Positions 52,638 to 61,126 of a stretch of DNA of 64,000 nt are shown piece by piece. The position numbers and the translations under genes were made by a program. How positions within the stretch are numbered: the first letter of the stretch is position 1; each line of letters opens with the position of its first letter. Under the pieces are notes generated by a model. It ran no database searches. It saw only the letters and a program-made list of their open reading frames with translations, and was not told where the DNA came from. The stretch is from NCBI RefSeq assembly GCF_003667445.1, contig NZ_RCTF01000020.1, positions 38,569 through 102,568 of the forward strand. The letters run 5' to 3'. The DNA is from Xanthobacter tagetidis. GTDB taxonomy: Bacteria; Pseudomonadota; Alphaproteobacteria; Rhizobiales; Xanthobacteraceae.

Positions 52638-54509
52638 ATGAGCGATCAGCAGCGCAGCGACGAGGAGCAGGACGGCCCGGGCCTCGACCTCGGCCTGGCC
52701 GATGCCGCGCCCGCGCGCCCCGCGCCTGCGGCCGCGCCCGCGCCCTATAGGGTGCTCGCCCGCAAATACCGGCCGCAGAATTTCGAGGACCTGATCGGCC
52801 AGGAGGCGATGGTGCGCACGCTGCGCAACGCCTTCGCCTCGGGGCGCATCGCCCAGGCCTATATCCTCACCGGCGTGCGCGGGGTGGGCAAGACCACCAC
52901 CGCCCGCATCCTCGCCCGCGCGCTCAATTACGAGCCGGCGGACGGCGCCCCCGGCGGGCCGACGCTCGACCTCTCCGCCTTCGGCCGCCACTGCCGCGAC
53001 ATCGTCGAATCGCGCCACGTGGACGTGATGGAGATGGATGCCGCGTCCAACACCTCCATCAACGACATCCGCGAGATCATCGAGAGCGCGCGCTACCGCC
53101 CGGTGATGGCGCGCTACAAGGTCTACATCATCGACGAGGTGCACATGCTCTCCACGGCGGCCTTCAACGGGCTGCTGAAGACGCTGGAGGAGCCGCCGGA
53201 GCATGTGAAGTTCATCTTCGCCACCACCGAGATCCGCAAGGTGCCGGTCACGGTGCTGTCGCGCTGCCAGCGCTTCGACCTGCGCCGCGTGGAGGCGGGG
53301 GAACTCGCCGCGCACCTGTCGGGCATCTGCGCCAAGGAAGGCGTGACCATCGAGCCGGAGGCGCTCGCCATCGTCGCGCGGGCGGCGGAAGGCTCGGTGC
53401 GCGATTCGCTCTCGCTGCTCGACCAGGCCATCGCCCATGGCGGCGGCAGGGTGAGCGCGGAAGAGGTGCGGCGCCTGCTCGGCCTCGCCGACAAGGGGCG
53501 CGTCATCGACCTGTTCGAGGCGCTCATGAAGGGCGAGATGGCGCGTGCGCTGGGCGAGTTCCGCGACCAGTACGACGCCGGCGCCGATCCGGCGGTGATC
53601 CTCACCGACCTCGCCGAATTCACGCACCTCGTCACCCGCCTCAAGATCGTGCCGCAGAGCGCCGAGGACGCCGCTCTGGTGGAGGCCGAGCGCCTGCGCG
53701 GCGCCGAGATGGCGCAGGGCCTGTCCATGCGCGTTCTGGCGCGGGCCTGGCAGATGCTCACCAAGGGCGTCGGCGAGGTGCAGCAGGCGCCCAAGCCCGC
53801 CCAGGCGGCGGAGATGGTGCTTGTGCGCCTCGGCTACGCGGCCGATCTTCCCACCCCCGACGAGGCGCTGCGCCAATTGCGCGACCAGGGCGGCAGCGGG
53901 AGCGAGGCGCGCGGCCCGGCAGGCAGCGGCACCGGCGGACAAGGCGGCCCCATGGCCGCCACATCGTCCGGCGCGCGGCTCGCGCTCGCCCCGGCGCCGA
54001 CCTCTGCCCCCGTGCGCGCGCCCGCCATGGCGCGGCCGGAACCAGCCGTCGCCGGCCCCCGGCTCGCCGATCTCGCGGATGTCGCGCGCCTCTGCGCCGA
54101 GAAGCGCGATTTGCTGCTGAAGCACGCGGTGGAGCACCAGCTGCGCCCGGTGCATATGGAGGAGGGGCGCATCGAGGTCTCGCTGGTGCGGGGCGCGCAG
54201 GCGAGCGTGGTTCAGGACCTCTCGCGCAAGCTGTCCGAATGGACCGGCCGGCGCTGGCTCGTCTCCCTCGCGAGCCGCGAGGGCGGCCCGACGCTGGCGG
54301 AGGAGAATGCCGCCCGCAAGGCCGAGCGCGAGGAGGGCATCAAGGCCCATCCTCTGGTGGCCGCCGTGCTCGCCCGCTTCCCCGGCGCCGAGGTGGTGGA
54401 CGTGCGGTCCAGAGCCGACCCCGCCGAGATCGCCGGCGCGGAGGCCCTGCCCCCCATGGAGGAGGACCTCCAGATGGGACCGGGGCCGGACGACGAGATC
54501 GAATATTGA
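52638..54509 (+). CDS. dnaX: DNA polymerase III subunits tau/gamma
   Basis: Clamp-loader ATPase. 623 aa from ATG 52638 (MSDQQRSDEEQDG), with GAAGG upstream. N-terminal core begins YRVLARKYRPQNFEDLIGQEAMV; Walker A GVRGVGKTTTARILARAL; Walker B YIIDEVHMLSTAAFNGLLKTLEEPPEHVKFIFATTEIRKVP; SRC motif in LSRCQRFDLRR. Of the zinc-module cysteines of E. coli DnaX only one (GRHC) remains, a state I recall from other alphaproteobacteria. A Pro/Ala linker near residues 420-470 precedes a C-terminal tau domain. No obvious slippery A-run for gamma production was seen. Confidence 0.94.
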   Translation: MSDQQRSDEEQDGPGLDLGLADAAPARPAPAAAPAPYRVLARKYRPQNFEDLIGQEAMVRTLRNAFASGRIAQAYILTGVRGVGKTTTARILARALNYEPADGAPGGPTLDLSAFGRHCRDIVESRHVDVMEMDAASNTSINDIREIIESARYRPVMARYKVYIIDEVHMLSTAAFNGLLKTLEEPPEHVKFIFATTEIRKVPVTVLSRCQRFDLRRVEAGELAAHLSGICAKEGVTIEPEALAIVARAAEGSVRDSLSLLDQAIAHGGGRVSAEEVRRLLGLADKGRVIDLFEALMKGEMARALGEFRDQYDAGADPAVILTDLAEFTHLVTRLKIVPQSAEDAALVEAERLRGAEMAQGLSMRVLARAWQMLTKGVGEVQQAPKPAQAAEMVLVRLGYAADLPTPDEALRQLRDQGGSGSEARGPAGSGTGGQGGPMAATSSGARLALAPAPTSAPVRAPAMARPEPAVAGPRLADLADVARLCAEKRDLLLKHAVEHQLRPVHMEEGRIEVSLVRGAQASVVQDLSRKLSEWTGRRWLVSLASREGGPTLAEENAARKAEREEGIKAHPLVAAVLARFPGAEVVDVRSRADPAEIAGAEALPPMEEDLQMGPGPDDEIEY

Positions 54510-54528
54510 GAATGGGAGGCGAGAGCCG

Positions 54529-54849
54529 ATGCGCGACCTGATGGGCATGATGAAGCAGGCCAAGGAGCTTCAGGACCGCATGCAGCAGATGCAGGCGGAG
54601 ATGGAGACCATCGAGGTTGCGGGCTCCGCGGGCGGCGGACTCGTCAGCGTCACCGTCACCGCCAAGGGCGAGTGCAAGGCGGTGCGCATCGACCCTTCTC
54701 TGGTGAAGCCGGAGGAGACCGAGATCCTGGAGGACCTCATCGTCGCCGCCTTGGCGGACGCCCGCGGCAAGGCCGAGCGGGTGATGCAGGAGAAGATGCA
54801 GGCGCTCACCGGCGGCCTCGCCCTGCCACCGGGCCTGAAGCTGTTCTGA
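54529..54849 (+). CDS. YbaB/EbfC family nucleoid-associated protein
   Basis: 106 aa from ATG 54529 with GGGAGG 10 bp upstream. Sequence MRDLMGMMKQAKELQDRMQQMQAEMETIEVAGSAGGGLVSVTVTAKGEC is the standard YbaB start, with the helix-strand pattern of the tweezer-like DNA-binding dimer. The end, LTGGLALPPGLKLF, is also typical. It lies 19 bp after dnaX. The usual third gene, recR, is not present: the next genes are a toxin-antitoxin pair on the other strand. Confidence 0.93.
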   Translation: MRDLMGMMKQAKELQDRMQQMQAEMETIEVAGSAGGGLVSVTVTAKGECKAVRIDPSLVKPEETEILEDLIVAALADARGKAERVMQEKMQALTGGLALPPGLKLF

Positions 54850-54859
54850 CGGGCGCGCC

Positions 54860-55627
54860 CTACCGCTCCCAGCGCATTTCCTTCAGGCGCGGGTCGGCCG
54901 CGAACGCGTCGCGCCCGAAGGCGAGGTGCTGGCGCGGGAACTCGCACACCGCGGCGATGCCGGACGGGCCGGCCAGGATGTGCCAGGTACGCCGCTCCGC
55001 AGGCTCCCGCGCGGCGAAGGCGGCGCAGGCGAGCACAGCAAGGTTCGCCCCCGCATCGGGATCGCGCACGGACCGGTAGCGCAGGATCTCCACCTCGGCC
55101 GCCCGTGCGGCATCCGCGAGGCCCTGGCACGGCGCGTAGTCGACCAGGGCGGTCCATGCCGGCGCGTCCCGGCTGAGCTGGGGTGCCGTGAGGTCGAGGT
55201 GCCGCGCGCTCGCCACCTCGGCGGCGAAAGCGGTGTACTGGCCGGCATTCTCGGGCCACGGGGTCGTGGGCGATTCGGCGAAGAACAGCAGCCGGTAGAA
55301 GGCGAGCTCGGCCACCGCCGTCTGTGGCCGCTCGGCGGCGTAATAGACCCCGGCCGTGCGCCCGGCGCGGCGGAAGCGCGAGCCGCGCGGATAGGGCGGC
55401 GCGTAGCGGAACGGGGTCGAGAGCAGGTAGTCGAGATGCCGGCAGTCCGGCGGCACCGCCGGCTTGGTGGCCTCGATCATCTCCTCCAGCACGCGCTGCT
55501 CGTCCAGCGTGTCCACCAGCTTGAGCGTCGAGGTGAGGTGCTGCGCCTCCACCAGGCGCCAGCAGCGCCCGGCATAGGGCCGCGCCTCAGACGACAGCGC
55601 GCCGGGCGTCCAGATAGGCGATGACAT
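54860..55627 (-). CDS. RES-domain toxin
   Basis: 255 aa. The RES fold core is recognisable: RGSRFRRAGRTAGVYYAAERPQTAVAELAFYRLLFF near residues 81-116, with the conserved Arg, Tyr and Glu107, and the later LDLTAPQLSRDAPAWTALVDYAPCQGLADAAR. The RES toxins studied degrade NAD+ or ADP-ribosylate Prs. The start overlaps the antitoxin 3' end by 41 bp, so translation is coupled. The N-terminal 80 residues make it larger than the minimal RES toxins (about 150-180 aa). It converges on ybaB with 10 bp between the stops. Confidence 0.85.
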   Translation of the reverse strand: MSSPIWTPGALSSEARPYAGRCWRLVEAQHLTSTLKLVDTLDEQRVLEEMIEATKPAVPPDCRHLDYLLSTPFRYAPPYPRGSRFRRAGRTAGVYYAAERPQTAVAELAFYRLLFFAESPTTPWPENAGQYTAFAAEVASARHLDLTAPQLSRDAPAWTALVDYAPCQGLADAARAAEVEILRYRSVRDPDAGANLAVLACAAFAAREPAERRTWHILAGPSGIAAVCEFPRQHLAFGRDAFAADPRLKEMRWER

Positions 55628-55988
55628 CGATCAGCCCGCTGATGGTTCGGACCTTCTCGATGGGCGTCCCGTCGAGGGCGGTGTTGGGATTGGCGAGCCA
55701 GGCGCGGGCGATCGCCTCGTCGCCGCCGGTGATGGCGTCGAGCGAGCGGAACAGGCGCACGAACAGCAGCGCCAGCTCGAACGGCTTGCTGCCCGCCTCC
55801 AGCGTGAATTCGCCCTTCTTCATGCGCGTGAGCGTCGGCGGGCTGAGGCCGATGATTGCGGCCAGCGTCTGCGCATTCACGGCGAGCCGCTCGGCGGCCC
55901 GCAGCAGCGCCTTGGTCAGCACGGCGCCCTGGCTGGAGGGGGAGGGGGCTGGGCTGGCGGAGGCCTGGGCGTGGTTGGGCGCGCGCAT
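55587..55988 (-). CDS. Xre/MbcA/ParS-type antitoxin (DUF2384)
   Basis: 133 aa from ATG 55988 (MRAPNHAQAS). A Pro/Ser-rich N-tail leads into an HTH segment (LTKALLRAAERLAVNAQTLAAIIGLSPPTLTRMKKGEF). The C-terminal DUF2384 domain (ALLFVRLFRSLDAITGGDEAIARAWLANPNTALDGTPIEKVRTISGLIDVIAYLDARR) is the part that blocks the RES active site in solved pairs. A palindrome at 56008-56023 precedes the start. It is the first gene of the pair. Confidence 0.88.
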   Translation of the reverse strand: MRAPNHAQASASPAPSPSSQGAVLTKALLRAAERLAVNAQTLAAIIGLSPPTLTRMKKGEFTLEAGSKPFELALLFVRLFRSLDAITGGDEAIARAWLANPNTALDGTPIEKVRTISGLIDVIAYLDARRAVV

Positions 55989-56007
55989 GGCGATCCTCAA
56001 ATTTCTA

Positions 56008-56023
56008 TGAGAATATTATCTCA
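56008..56023. promoter_or_regulatory. Operator of the RES/Xre toxin-antitoxin pair
   Basis: TGAGA-ATATTA-TCTCA is a perfect inverted repeat in a markedly AT-rich patch (55998-56045), 19 bp upstream of the antitoxin ATG. It is a natural site for autorepression by the antitoxin or its complex. Confidence 0.65.
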
Positions 56024-56122
56024 AATAAATTCCATAAGGAAGAAAAATGATTCGCGCGCGCGGTATTTGCGCCCGCGTGCGCCCGCCAAGGATGATGCGG
56101 GATGACCAGGGTGCTGAAACGA

Positions 56123-56150
56123 AGAAGGGCGGCCTCACGGCCGCCCTTCT
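56123..56150 (-). terminator. Terminator of pnp
   Basis: A 12-bp perfect stem (AGAAGGGCGGCC with its complement) closes a TCAC loop, followed on the minus strand by TCGTTTCAGC. It lies 21 bp after the pnp stop and also faces the toxin-antitoxin promoter. Confidence 0.75.
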
Positions 56151-56171
56151 CGTTCATCGCTGGAACGGGGA

Positions 56172-58343
56172 TCACTCCGCCGCGCCGGCCTCGCCCTTGG
56201 AGCCGGCCTCGCGCTCGGCCTTGGCCTTGGCTTCGAGGTCCTCGCCGGTGGTCTGGTCGACCACCTTCATGGACAGGCGGGTCTTGCCGCGCTCGTCGAA
56301 GCCCATGAGCTTCACCTTCACCTTGTCGCCTTCCTTGACGACGTCGGAGGGCTTCGCCACGCGCTCGTTGGCCATCTGCGACACGTGGACGAGGCCGTCC
56401 TTGGAGCCGAAGAAGTTCACGAAGGCGCCGAAGTCCACCACCTTCACGACCGTGCCCTCGTAGATCTGTCCCACTTCCGGCTCGGAAGCGATGGACTTGA
56501 TCCAGTTGATGGCGGCCTTGATGGCCTCGCCATTGGCGGAGGCGATCTTGATGGTGCCGTCGTCCTCGATGTTGATCTTGGCGCCGGTCTTCTCGACGAT
56601 CTCGCGGATCACCTTGCCGCCGGAGCCGATCACTTCGCGGATCTTGTCCACGGCGATCTTCATCACCTCGATGCGCGGGGCGTGCTCGCCGAGTTCCGCG
56701 CGGGCGGTGGTGAGGGCCTTCGCCATCTCGCCGAGGATGTGGACGCGGCCGTCCTTCGCCTGGGTGAGGGCGACCTTCATGATCTCCTCGGTGATGCCGG
56801 CGATCTTGATGTCCATCTGGAGCGAGGTCACGCCCTGCTCGGTGCCGGCCACCTTGAAGTCCATGTCGCCGAGGTGGTCCTCGTCGCCGAGGATGTCGGA
56901 GAGCACGGCGAACTTGTCGCCTTCCAGGATCAGGCCCATGGCGATGCCCGCCACCGGGCGGCGCAGCGGCACGCCCGCATCCATCAGCGCCAGCGAAGTG
57001 CCGCAGACGGTGGCCATGGAGGACGAGCCGTTGGACTCGAGGATCTCCGACACCACGCGCAGGGTGTAGGGGAACTCGTGCTTCAGCGGCAGCATGGGGT
57101 GGATGGCGCGCCAGGCGAGCTTGCCGTGGCCGATCTCGCGGCGGCCGGGCGAGCCCATGCGGCCGGTCTCGCCCACGGAGAAGGGCGGGAAGTTGTAGTG
57201 CAGCAGGAAGTGCTCCTTGTAGGTGCCTTCCAGGCTGTCGATGAACTGCTCGTCCTCGCCGGTGCCGAGGGTGGCGACCACGAGGGCCTGCGTCTCGCCG
57301 CGGGTGAACAAAGCGGAGCCGTGGGCGCGCGGCAGGATGCCGACCTCGGAGACGATCGGGCGCACGGTGCGCACGTCGCGGCCGTCGATGCGGATGCCGT
57401 CGTTCAGGATGGCCCAGCGCACGATGTTGGCTTCGAGCGCCTTGAACACCTCGGAGACCACCTGCGGGTTCGGCACCTGCGTGCCGTCCTGCGCCAGCTC
57501 CTCGTAATATTTCTTCACCTTGGACTTGGCAGCGCCGACGGCGGCGTAGCGGTCCTGCTTCTGCTTGATCTTGTAGGCGTCGCGCAGGTCGGCCTCGGCG
57601 ATCTCCTTGACCTTCGCCTCGATCGCGGAGACGTCGGCCGGCTGGAAGTTGCGCGGCTCCTTGGCGGCCTTCTCGGCCAGATTGATGATGGCCTGGATCA
57701 CCGGCTGGAAGTGGCGGTGGCCGAACATCACCGCGCCGAGCATGATCTCCTCGGGCAGTTCCTTGGCCTCGGACTCCACCATCAGCACCGCGTCGCCCGT
57801 GCCGGCGACGACCAGGTCGAGCGCGCTCTCCTTCACCTCGTCGAGGGTGGGGTTGAGCACGTACTCGTTCTCGATGAAGCCGACGCGCGCCGCGCCCACC
57901 GGGCCCATGAAGGGCACGCCGGAGAGGGTGAGGGCCGCCGAGGAGGCGACCAGCGCGACGACGTCGGGGTCGTTCTCGAGGTCATGCGCCAGAACGGTGA
58001 CGACCACCTGGGTGTCGCACTTGTAGCCGTCCGGGAACAGGGGGCGGATCGGGCGGTCGATCAGGCGCGAGACCAGCGTCTCCTTCTCGGAGGGACGGCC
58101 CTCGCGCTTGAAGTAGCCGCCGGGGATGCGGCCGGCCGCGTAGGTCTTTTCCTGGTAGTTCACGGTCAGGGGGAAGAAGTCCTGGCCCGGCTTCGGCTCC
58201 TTCGCCGAGACGACGGTGGCGAGAACCTTGGTGTCGCCGTAGGTGGCGAGCACGGAGCCGTCGGCCTGGCGGGCCATCTTGCCGGTCTCCAGGATCAGCG
58301 TGCGGCCGCCCCAGTCCAGCTCTTCGCGATGGATGTCGAACAT
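56172..58343 (-). CDS. pnp: Polyribonucleotide nucleotidyltransferase (PNPase)
   Basis: 3'-5' phosphorolytic exoribonuclease of the degradosome. 723 aa, full length. Two RNase PH domains are visible (MFDIHREELDWGGRTLILETGKMARQADGSVLATYGDTKVLAT at the start; IRIDGRDVRTVRPIVSEVGILPRAHGSALFTRGETQALV near residue 310-350, with FSVGETGRMGSPGRREIGHGKLA). KH domain: IREVIGSGGKVIREIVEKTGAKINIEDDGTIKI. S1 domain: IYEGTVVKVVDFGAFVNFFGSKDGLVHVSQM. The acidic tail is short. It lies 245 bp downstream of rpsO, the conserved order. Confidence 0.96.
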   Translation of the reverse strand: MFDIHREELDWGGRTLILETGKMARQADGSVLATYGDTKVLATVVSAKEPKPGQDFFPLTVNYQEKTYAAGRIPGGYFKREGRPSEKETLVSRLIDRPIRPLFPDGYKCDTQVVVTVLAHDLENDPDVVALVASSAALTLSGVPFMGPVGAARVGFIENEYVLNPTLDEVKESALDLVVAGTGDAVLMVESEAKELPEEIMLGAVMFGHRHFQPVIQAIINLAEKAAKEPRNFQPADVSAIEAKVKEIAEADLRDAYKIKQKQDRYAAVGAAKSKVKKYYEELAQDGTQVPNPQVVSEVFKALEANIVRWAILNDGIRIDGRDVRTVRPIVSEVGILPRAHGSALFTRGETQALVVATLGTGEDEQFIDSLEGTYKEHFLLHYNFPPFSVGETGRMGSPGRREIGHGKLAWRAIHPMLPLKHEFPYTLRVVSEILESNGSSSMATVCGTSLALMDAGVPLRRPVAGIAMGLILEGDKFAVLSDILGDEDHLGDMDFKVAGTEQGVTSLQMDIKIAGITEEIMKVALTQAKDGRVHILGEMAKALTTARAELGEHAPRIEVMKIAVDKIREVIGSGGKVIREIVEKTGAKINIEDDGTIKIASANGEAIKAAINWIKSIASEPEVGQIYEGTVVKVVDFGAFVNFFGSKDGLVHVSQMANERVAKPSDVVKEGDKVKVKLMGFDERGKTRLSMKVVDQTTGEDLEAKAKAEREAGSKGEAGAAE

Positions 58344-58588
58344 CGTGTGGTCTTTCTCTTCAGCGGACGAAGAAAAAGAGCCATGAGCAAGACGGCCGGA
58401 CGCGCCGCGCGGCAGGGCGCGTCACGGGGCCCCTCCGACGGTTGCGTCCGGCGATCCTGCCATGGCTCGATTTCTGCCTTCGCGTGCCCGCGGCAGGCCC
58501 CATGCCCGCCGCGCCGGCGCGCCGCGATGGATCGCAGCGCGCGATATTCCGCAGCGCCGGCCCTTCCGGCCGGCGGCGGGAGGGGGCG

Positions 58589-58858
58589 TCAGCGGCGGAT
58601 GCCGAGACGCTCGATCAGGGACTTGTAGCGCCCCTCGTCCTTCTTCTTCAGATAGTCGAGGAGGCTGCGGCGCTGGGAGACCAGCTTCAGCAGGCCGCGG
58701 CGCGAATGGTTGTCCTTGGCGTGGGTCTTGAAGTGCTCGGTGAGGTTCGAGATCCGCACGGTGAGGATCGCCACCTGCACCTCCGGCGAGCCGGTGTCGC
58801 CGCCCTTGGTGGCATATTCGGTGATGAGCGCCTGCTTGCGCTCGGCCGTGATCGACAT
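58589..58858 (-). CDS. rpsO: 30S ribosomal protein S15
   Basis: 89 aa, exact S15 length. MSITAERKQALITEYATKGGDTGSPEVQVAILTVRISNLTEHFKTHAKDNHSRRGLLKLVSQRRSLLDYLKKKDEGRYKSLIERLGIRR-type sequence contains the full S15 signature (L-x2-H-F-K-x-H-x-K-D-x-H-SRRGLL). It binds 16S rRNA helix 22 early in 30S assembly. It lies between the SH3 gene and pnp; the 245-bp rpsO-pnp spacer could carry the pnp autoregulatory leader known from enterics, but I see no obvious equivalent hairpin. Confidence 0.96.
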   Translation of the reverse strand: MSITAERKQALITEYATKGGDTGSPEVQVAILTVRISNLTEHFKTHAKDNHSRRGLLKLVSQRRSLLDYLKKKDEGRYKSLIERLGIRR

Positions 58859-59069
58859 CGGATGATCCTTTCAGATGGAGAAATAAGGGTGCACCGAAGC
58901 CCGCGCGATCGAGCCGGGGGGGCGTCCGGTGCACGTTCGGCCTGGCCGGGATGTCGTCCAGCGCGGTCGAACAAGCGCGAAATGCGGCGCCGAAGGCACC
59001 GCTCGCGCGGCGGACTATACATATTTGCCCGCAGCGTGCCAGCGGAATGTTGCAACTCGGGCGCCGCCC

Positions 59070-59387
59070 TCAGGAGCAGGCGAGATAGTCGCGGAACACC
59101 CAGCCCAGCGGCTGGCCGGTGTCGATGGCGACCACATAGGCCCACGTCTTGCCCTTGCCGTCGGTGGCGTCGGCCTCGATGCGCACCAAGGTGCCGTTCT
59201 TCACCTGGCCGAGGATGTCGCCATAGGGGCCGCTGCGCACATTGAGCGGTGTCCCCGTGGGGTCGGCGGCCCGGCACCGGCTCTGAGCCGACGCCGGAAG
59301 GCTCGCCATGACCGCGAGGACGCCGGCGAGCAGCCCGCAGGCGACGTGGCCGGCGGGCGGGCGGCGGATGGCGGGGGAGGCCGTCAT
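59070..59387 (-). CDS. Secreted SH3-like domain protein
   Basis: 105 aa. A signal peptide (residues about 16-35, LLAGVLAVMASLPASAQ) is followed by a single bacterial SH3 (SH3_3) domain: TPLNVRSGPYGDILGQVKNGTLVRIEADATDGKGKTWAYV, then PLGWVFRDYLACS. Two cysteines (SRCRAAD and LACS) probably close the domain. Such domains bind peptidoglycan or act as periplasmic adaptors. It sits between truB and rpsO on the same strand, an unusual insertion in this otherwise conserved translation block. Confidence 0.8.
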   Translation of the reverse strand: MTASPAIRRPPAGHVACGLLAGVLAVMASLPASAQSRCRAADPTGTPLNVRSGPYGDILGQVKNGTLVRIEADATDGKGKTWAYVVAIDTGQPLGWVFRDYLACS

Positions 59388-59448
59388 GGGACACCTCGGG
59401 CTGGGGCGGTCATCGACCGAGGCGGGGTCGCCCCGGCCGCAGCCCCAA

Positions 59449-59478
59449 AGTGTAGCAGAGCGGAGTGTAGCAGAGCGG
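59449..59478. repeat. 15-bp tandem duplication
   Basis: AGTGTAGCAGAGCGG occurs twice in tandem (59449-59463 and 59464-59478) in the spacer between truB and the SH3 gene. Confidence 0.75.
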
Positions 59479-59501
59479 CGCCCCGCGCGAGGGCGCCGGC
59501 C

Positions 59502-60692
59502 TCACTCTCCGTGCTGGCCGCCGCCGGCCTCGCCGCGATGTTCGCCGCGGTTGCCGCCTTTGCCCGGCCCCCTGCCCGCGCCTTTGCCGCCTCCATTGCC
59601 GCCTCCCTTGCCGCCTCCCTTGCCGCCCTGGCGCGCCCAGTTGAATACGCGGTGGGGGAACACCTCGCCGCCCTCCACGTCGCCGATGGCGATCAGGGCG
59701 CCCTGGCAGAACACGCCCGCATGGCCGTGCATCACCGGCGCGTCGCGTCCGCGCAGGATCACGCTCTGGCCGCAGCGCAGGCGGTGGGCGTCGGGCGGGG
59801 TGACGTTGAGGCGCGCCAGCTCCTCCAGCGCGATCTCCACCGGGTCCAGCGCTTCGGCGAGCGCCGCCTCGCCATCCTCGGCGCGCGCTTTCAGTTCGTC
59901 GAGCGGAACGAGATCCTCCTCCAGGAAGGCGCCGACGCGGGTGCGCCGCAGCGCGCTCACATGGCCGCGGCAGCCGAGCATGCGGCCGAGGTCGCGGGCG
60001 ATGGCGCGCACATAGGTGCCCTTGCCGCACTCCGCCTCGATCACCGCGTGGTCGGCGTCCGGCCGGTCCACGAGGGCGATGGAATGAATGGTGACGGGGC
60101 GCGCCTCCAGCACCACCTCTTCGCCCTCGCGGGCGAGGTCGTAGGCGCGCTCGCCGCCGATCTTGAGCGCCGAATAGGCCGGCGGCACCTGCAGGATCTC
60201 GCCCTTGAAGGCCTCCAGCATGGCGCGGATGTCGAGGTCGTCGGGCCGGCGCTCGTCGGTCGTCACCGGCTTGCCCTCGGCATCGTCGGTGTCGGTCTCG
60301 ATGCCGAAGCGCACCGTGAAGCGGTAGGACTTGCGGCCGTCCATCACGTAAGGAACGGTCTTGGTGGCCTCGCCGAAGGCGATCGGCAGGCAGCCGGAGG
60401 CGAGCGGGTCGAGCGTGCCCGCATGGCCCGCCTTCTTGGCCCCGAACAGGCGCTTGACGATGCTCACCGCCTGGGTGGACGTGAGGCCGGTGGGCTTGTC
60501 GAGCAGCACCCAGCCGTCGAGGTCGCGCTTCGGGCTGCGCGGGCGATCGTCGCGGCCGCGCTGGCCGCGGGGCATCCCCTCGCGCGGCACCCCCTCGCGC
60601 GGCATGGCGTCGGGGAGCATCACGCCCTCGCGGGGGGCGCCGTCGCGCGGCTCGGTGGGTTCGGGACGCGGAGCGGTGGCTGCGGCGGTCAT
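59502..60692 (-). CDS. truB: tRNA pseudouridine(55) synthase TruB with low-complexity tails
   Basis: Makes pseudouridine 55 in the T-loop of tRNAs. 396 aa, against about 310 for typical TruB. The core begins DGWVLLDKPTGLTSTQAVSIVKRLFGAKKAGHAGTLDPLASGCLPIAFG, with the catalytic Asp in GTLDPLA. CGKGTYVRAIARDLG and the PUA-like end (RLRCGQSVIL) are present. An N-terminal tail of about 53 aa has PREG repeats, and the C-terminus has a Gly/Lys/Arg-rich tail (QGGKGGGKGGGNGGGKGAG). Its start overlaps rbfA by 4 bp. Confidence 0.94.
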   Translation of the reverse strand: MTAAATAPRPEPTEPRDGAPREGVMLPDAMPREGVPREGMPRGQRGRDDRPRSPKRDLDGWVLLDKPTGLTSTQAVSIVKRLFGAKKAGHAGTLDPLASGCLPIAFGEATKTVPYVMDGRKSYRFTVRFGIETDTDDAEGKPVTTDERRPDDLDIRAMLEAFKGEILQVPPAYSALKIGGERAYDLAREGEEVVLEARPVTIHSIALVDRPDADHAVIEAECGKGTYVRAIARDLGRMLGCRGHVSALRRTRVGAFLEEDLVPLDELKARAEDGEAALAEALDPVEIALEELARLNVTPPDAHRLRCGQSVILRGRDAPVMHGHAGVFCQGALIAIGDVEGGEVFPHRVFNWARQGGKGGGKGGGNGGGKGAGRGPGKGGNRGEHRGEAGGGQHGE

Positions 60693-61126
60693 TCTTTGTC
60701 GGTCTCGTCGTCGCGGGGTTCGGGGGCGTCGGTCGGATGGTCGATGTCGCGCGCCACCTGCGGCGAGCGCAGCAGCGCGTCCATGCGGGCGGCCTCGGCG
60801 AACGAGGTGTCCTCCAGGAACCGCAGGTCCGGCACGGACTTCAGCTCCACCAGGCGCGCGATCTCCATGCGCAGGGCCTTGCGGTTCGCAGCCAGCGCCT
60901 TGATCACCGGCCGCACGTCCTTGCCGCCGAGCGGCATCACGTAGCAGGTGGCGATCTTCAGGTCCGGCGACATGCGCACTTCCGGCACCGTGATGATGTG
61001 GCCGGCCAGCACCGGGTCCACATGGTCGCCGCGCTGGAGCACCTGGGCGAGGGCGTGACGCACCAGCTCGCCCACGCGCAGCATGCGCTGGGAGGGGCCG
61101 CCCCCCGTGCGGGTATCAGGTTTCAT
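60689..61126 (-). CDS. rbfA: Ribosome-binding factor A
   Basis: Late 30S maturation factor. 145 aa from ATG 61126. KH-like RbfA core: RMLRVGELVRHALAQVLQRGDHVDPVLAGHIITVPEVRMSPDLKIATCYVMPLGG, then VIKALAANRKALRMEIARLVELKSVPDLRFLEDTSFAEAARMDALLRSP. The C-terminus is acidic (EPRDDETDKE). It overlaps truB by 4 bp. The gap to infB (256 bp) is filled mainly by a REPIN-like element. Confidence 0.95.
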   Translation of the reverse strand: MKPDTRTGGGPSQRMLRVGELVRHALAQVLQRGDHVDPVLAGHIITVPEVRMSPDLKIATCYVMPLGGKDVRPVIKALAANRKALRMEIARLVELKSVPDLRFLEDTSFAEAARMDALLRSPQVARDIDHPTDAPEPRDDETDKE

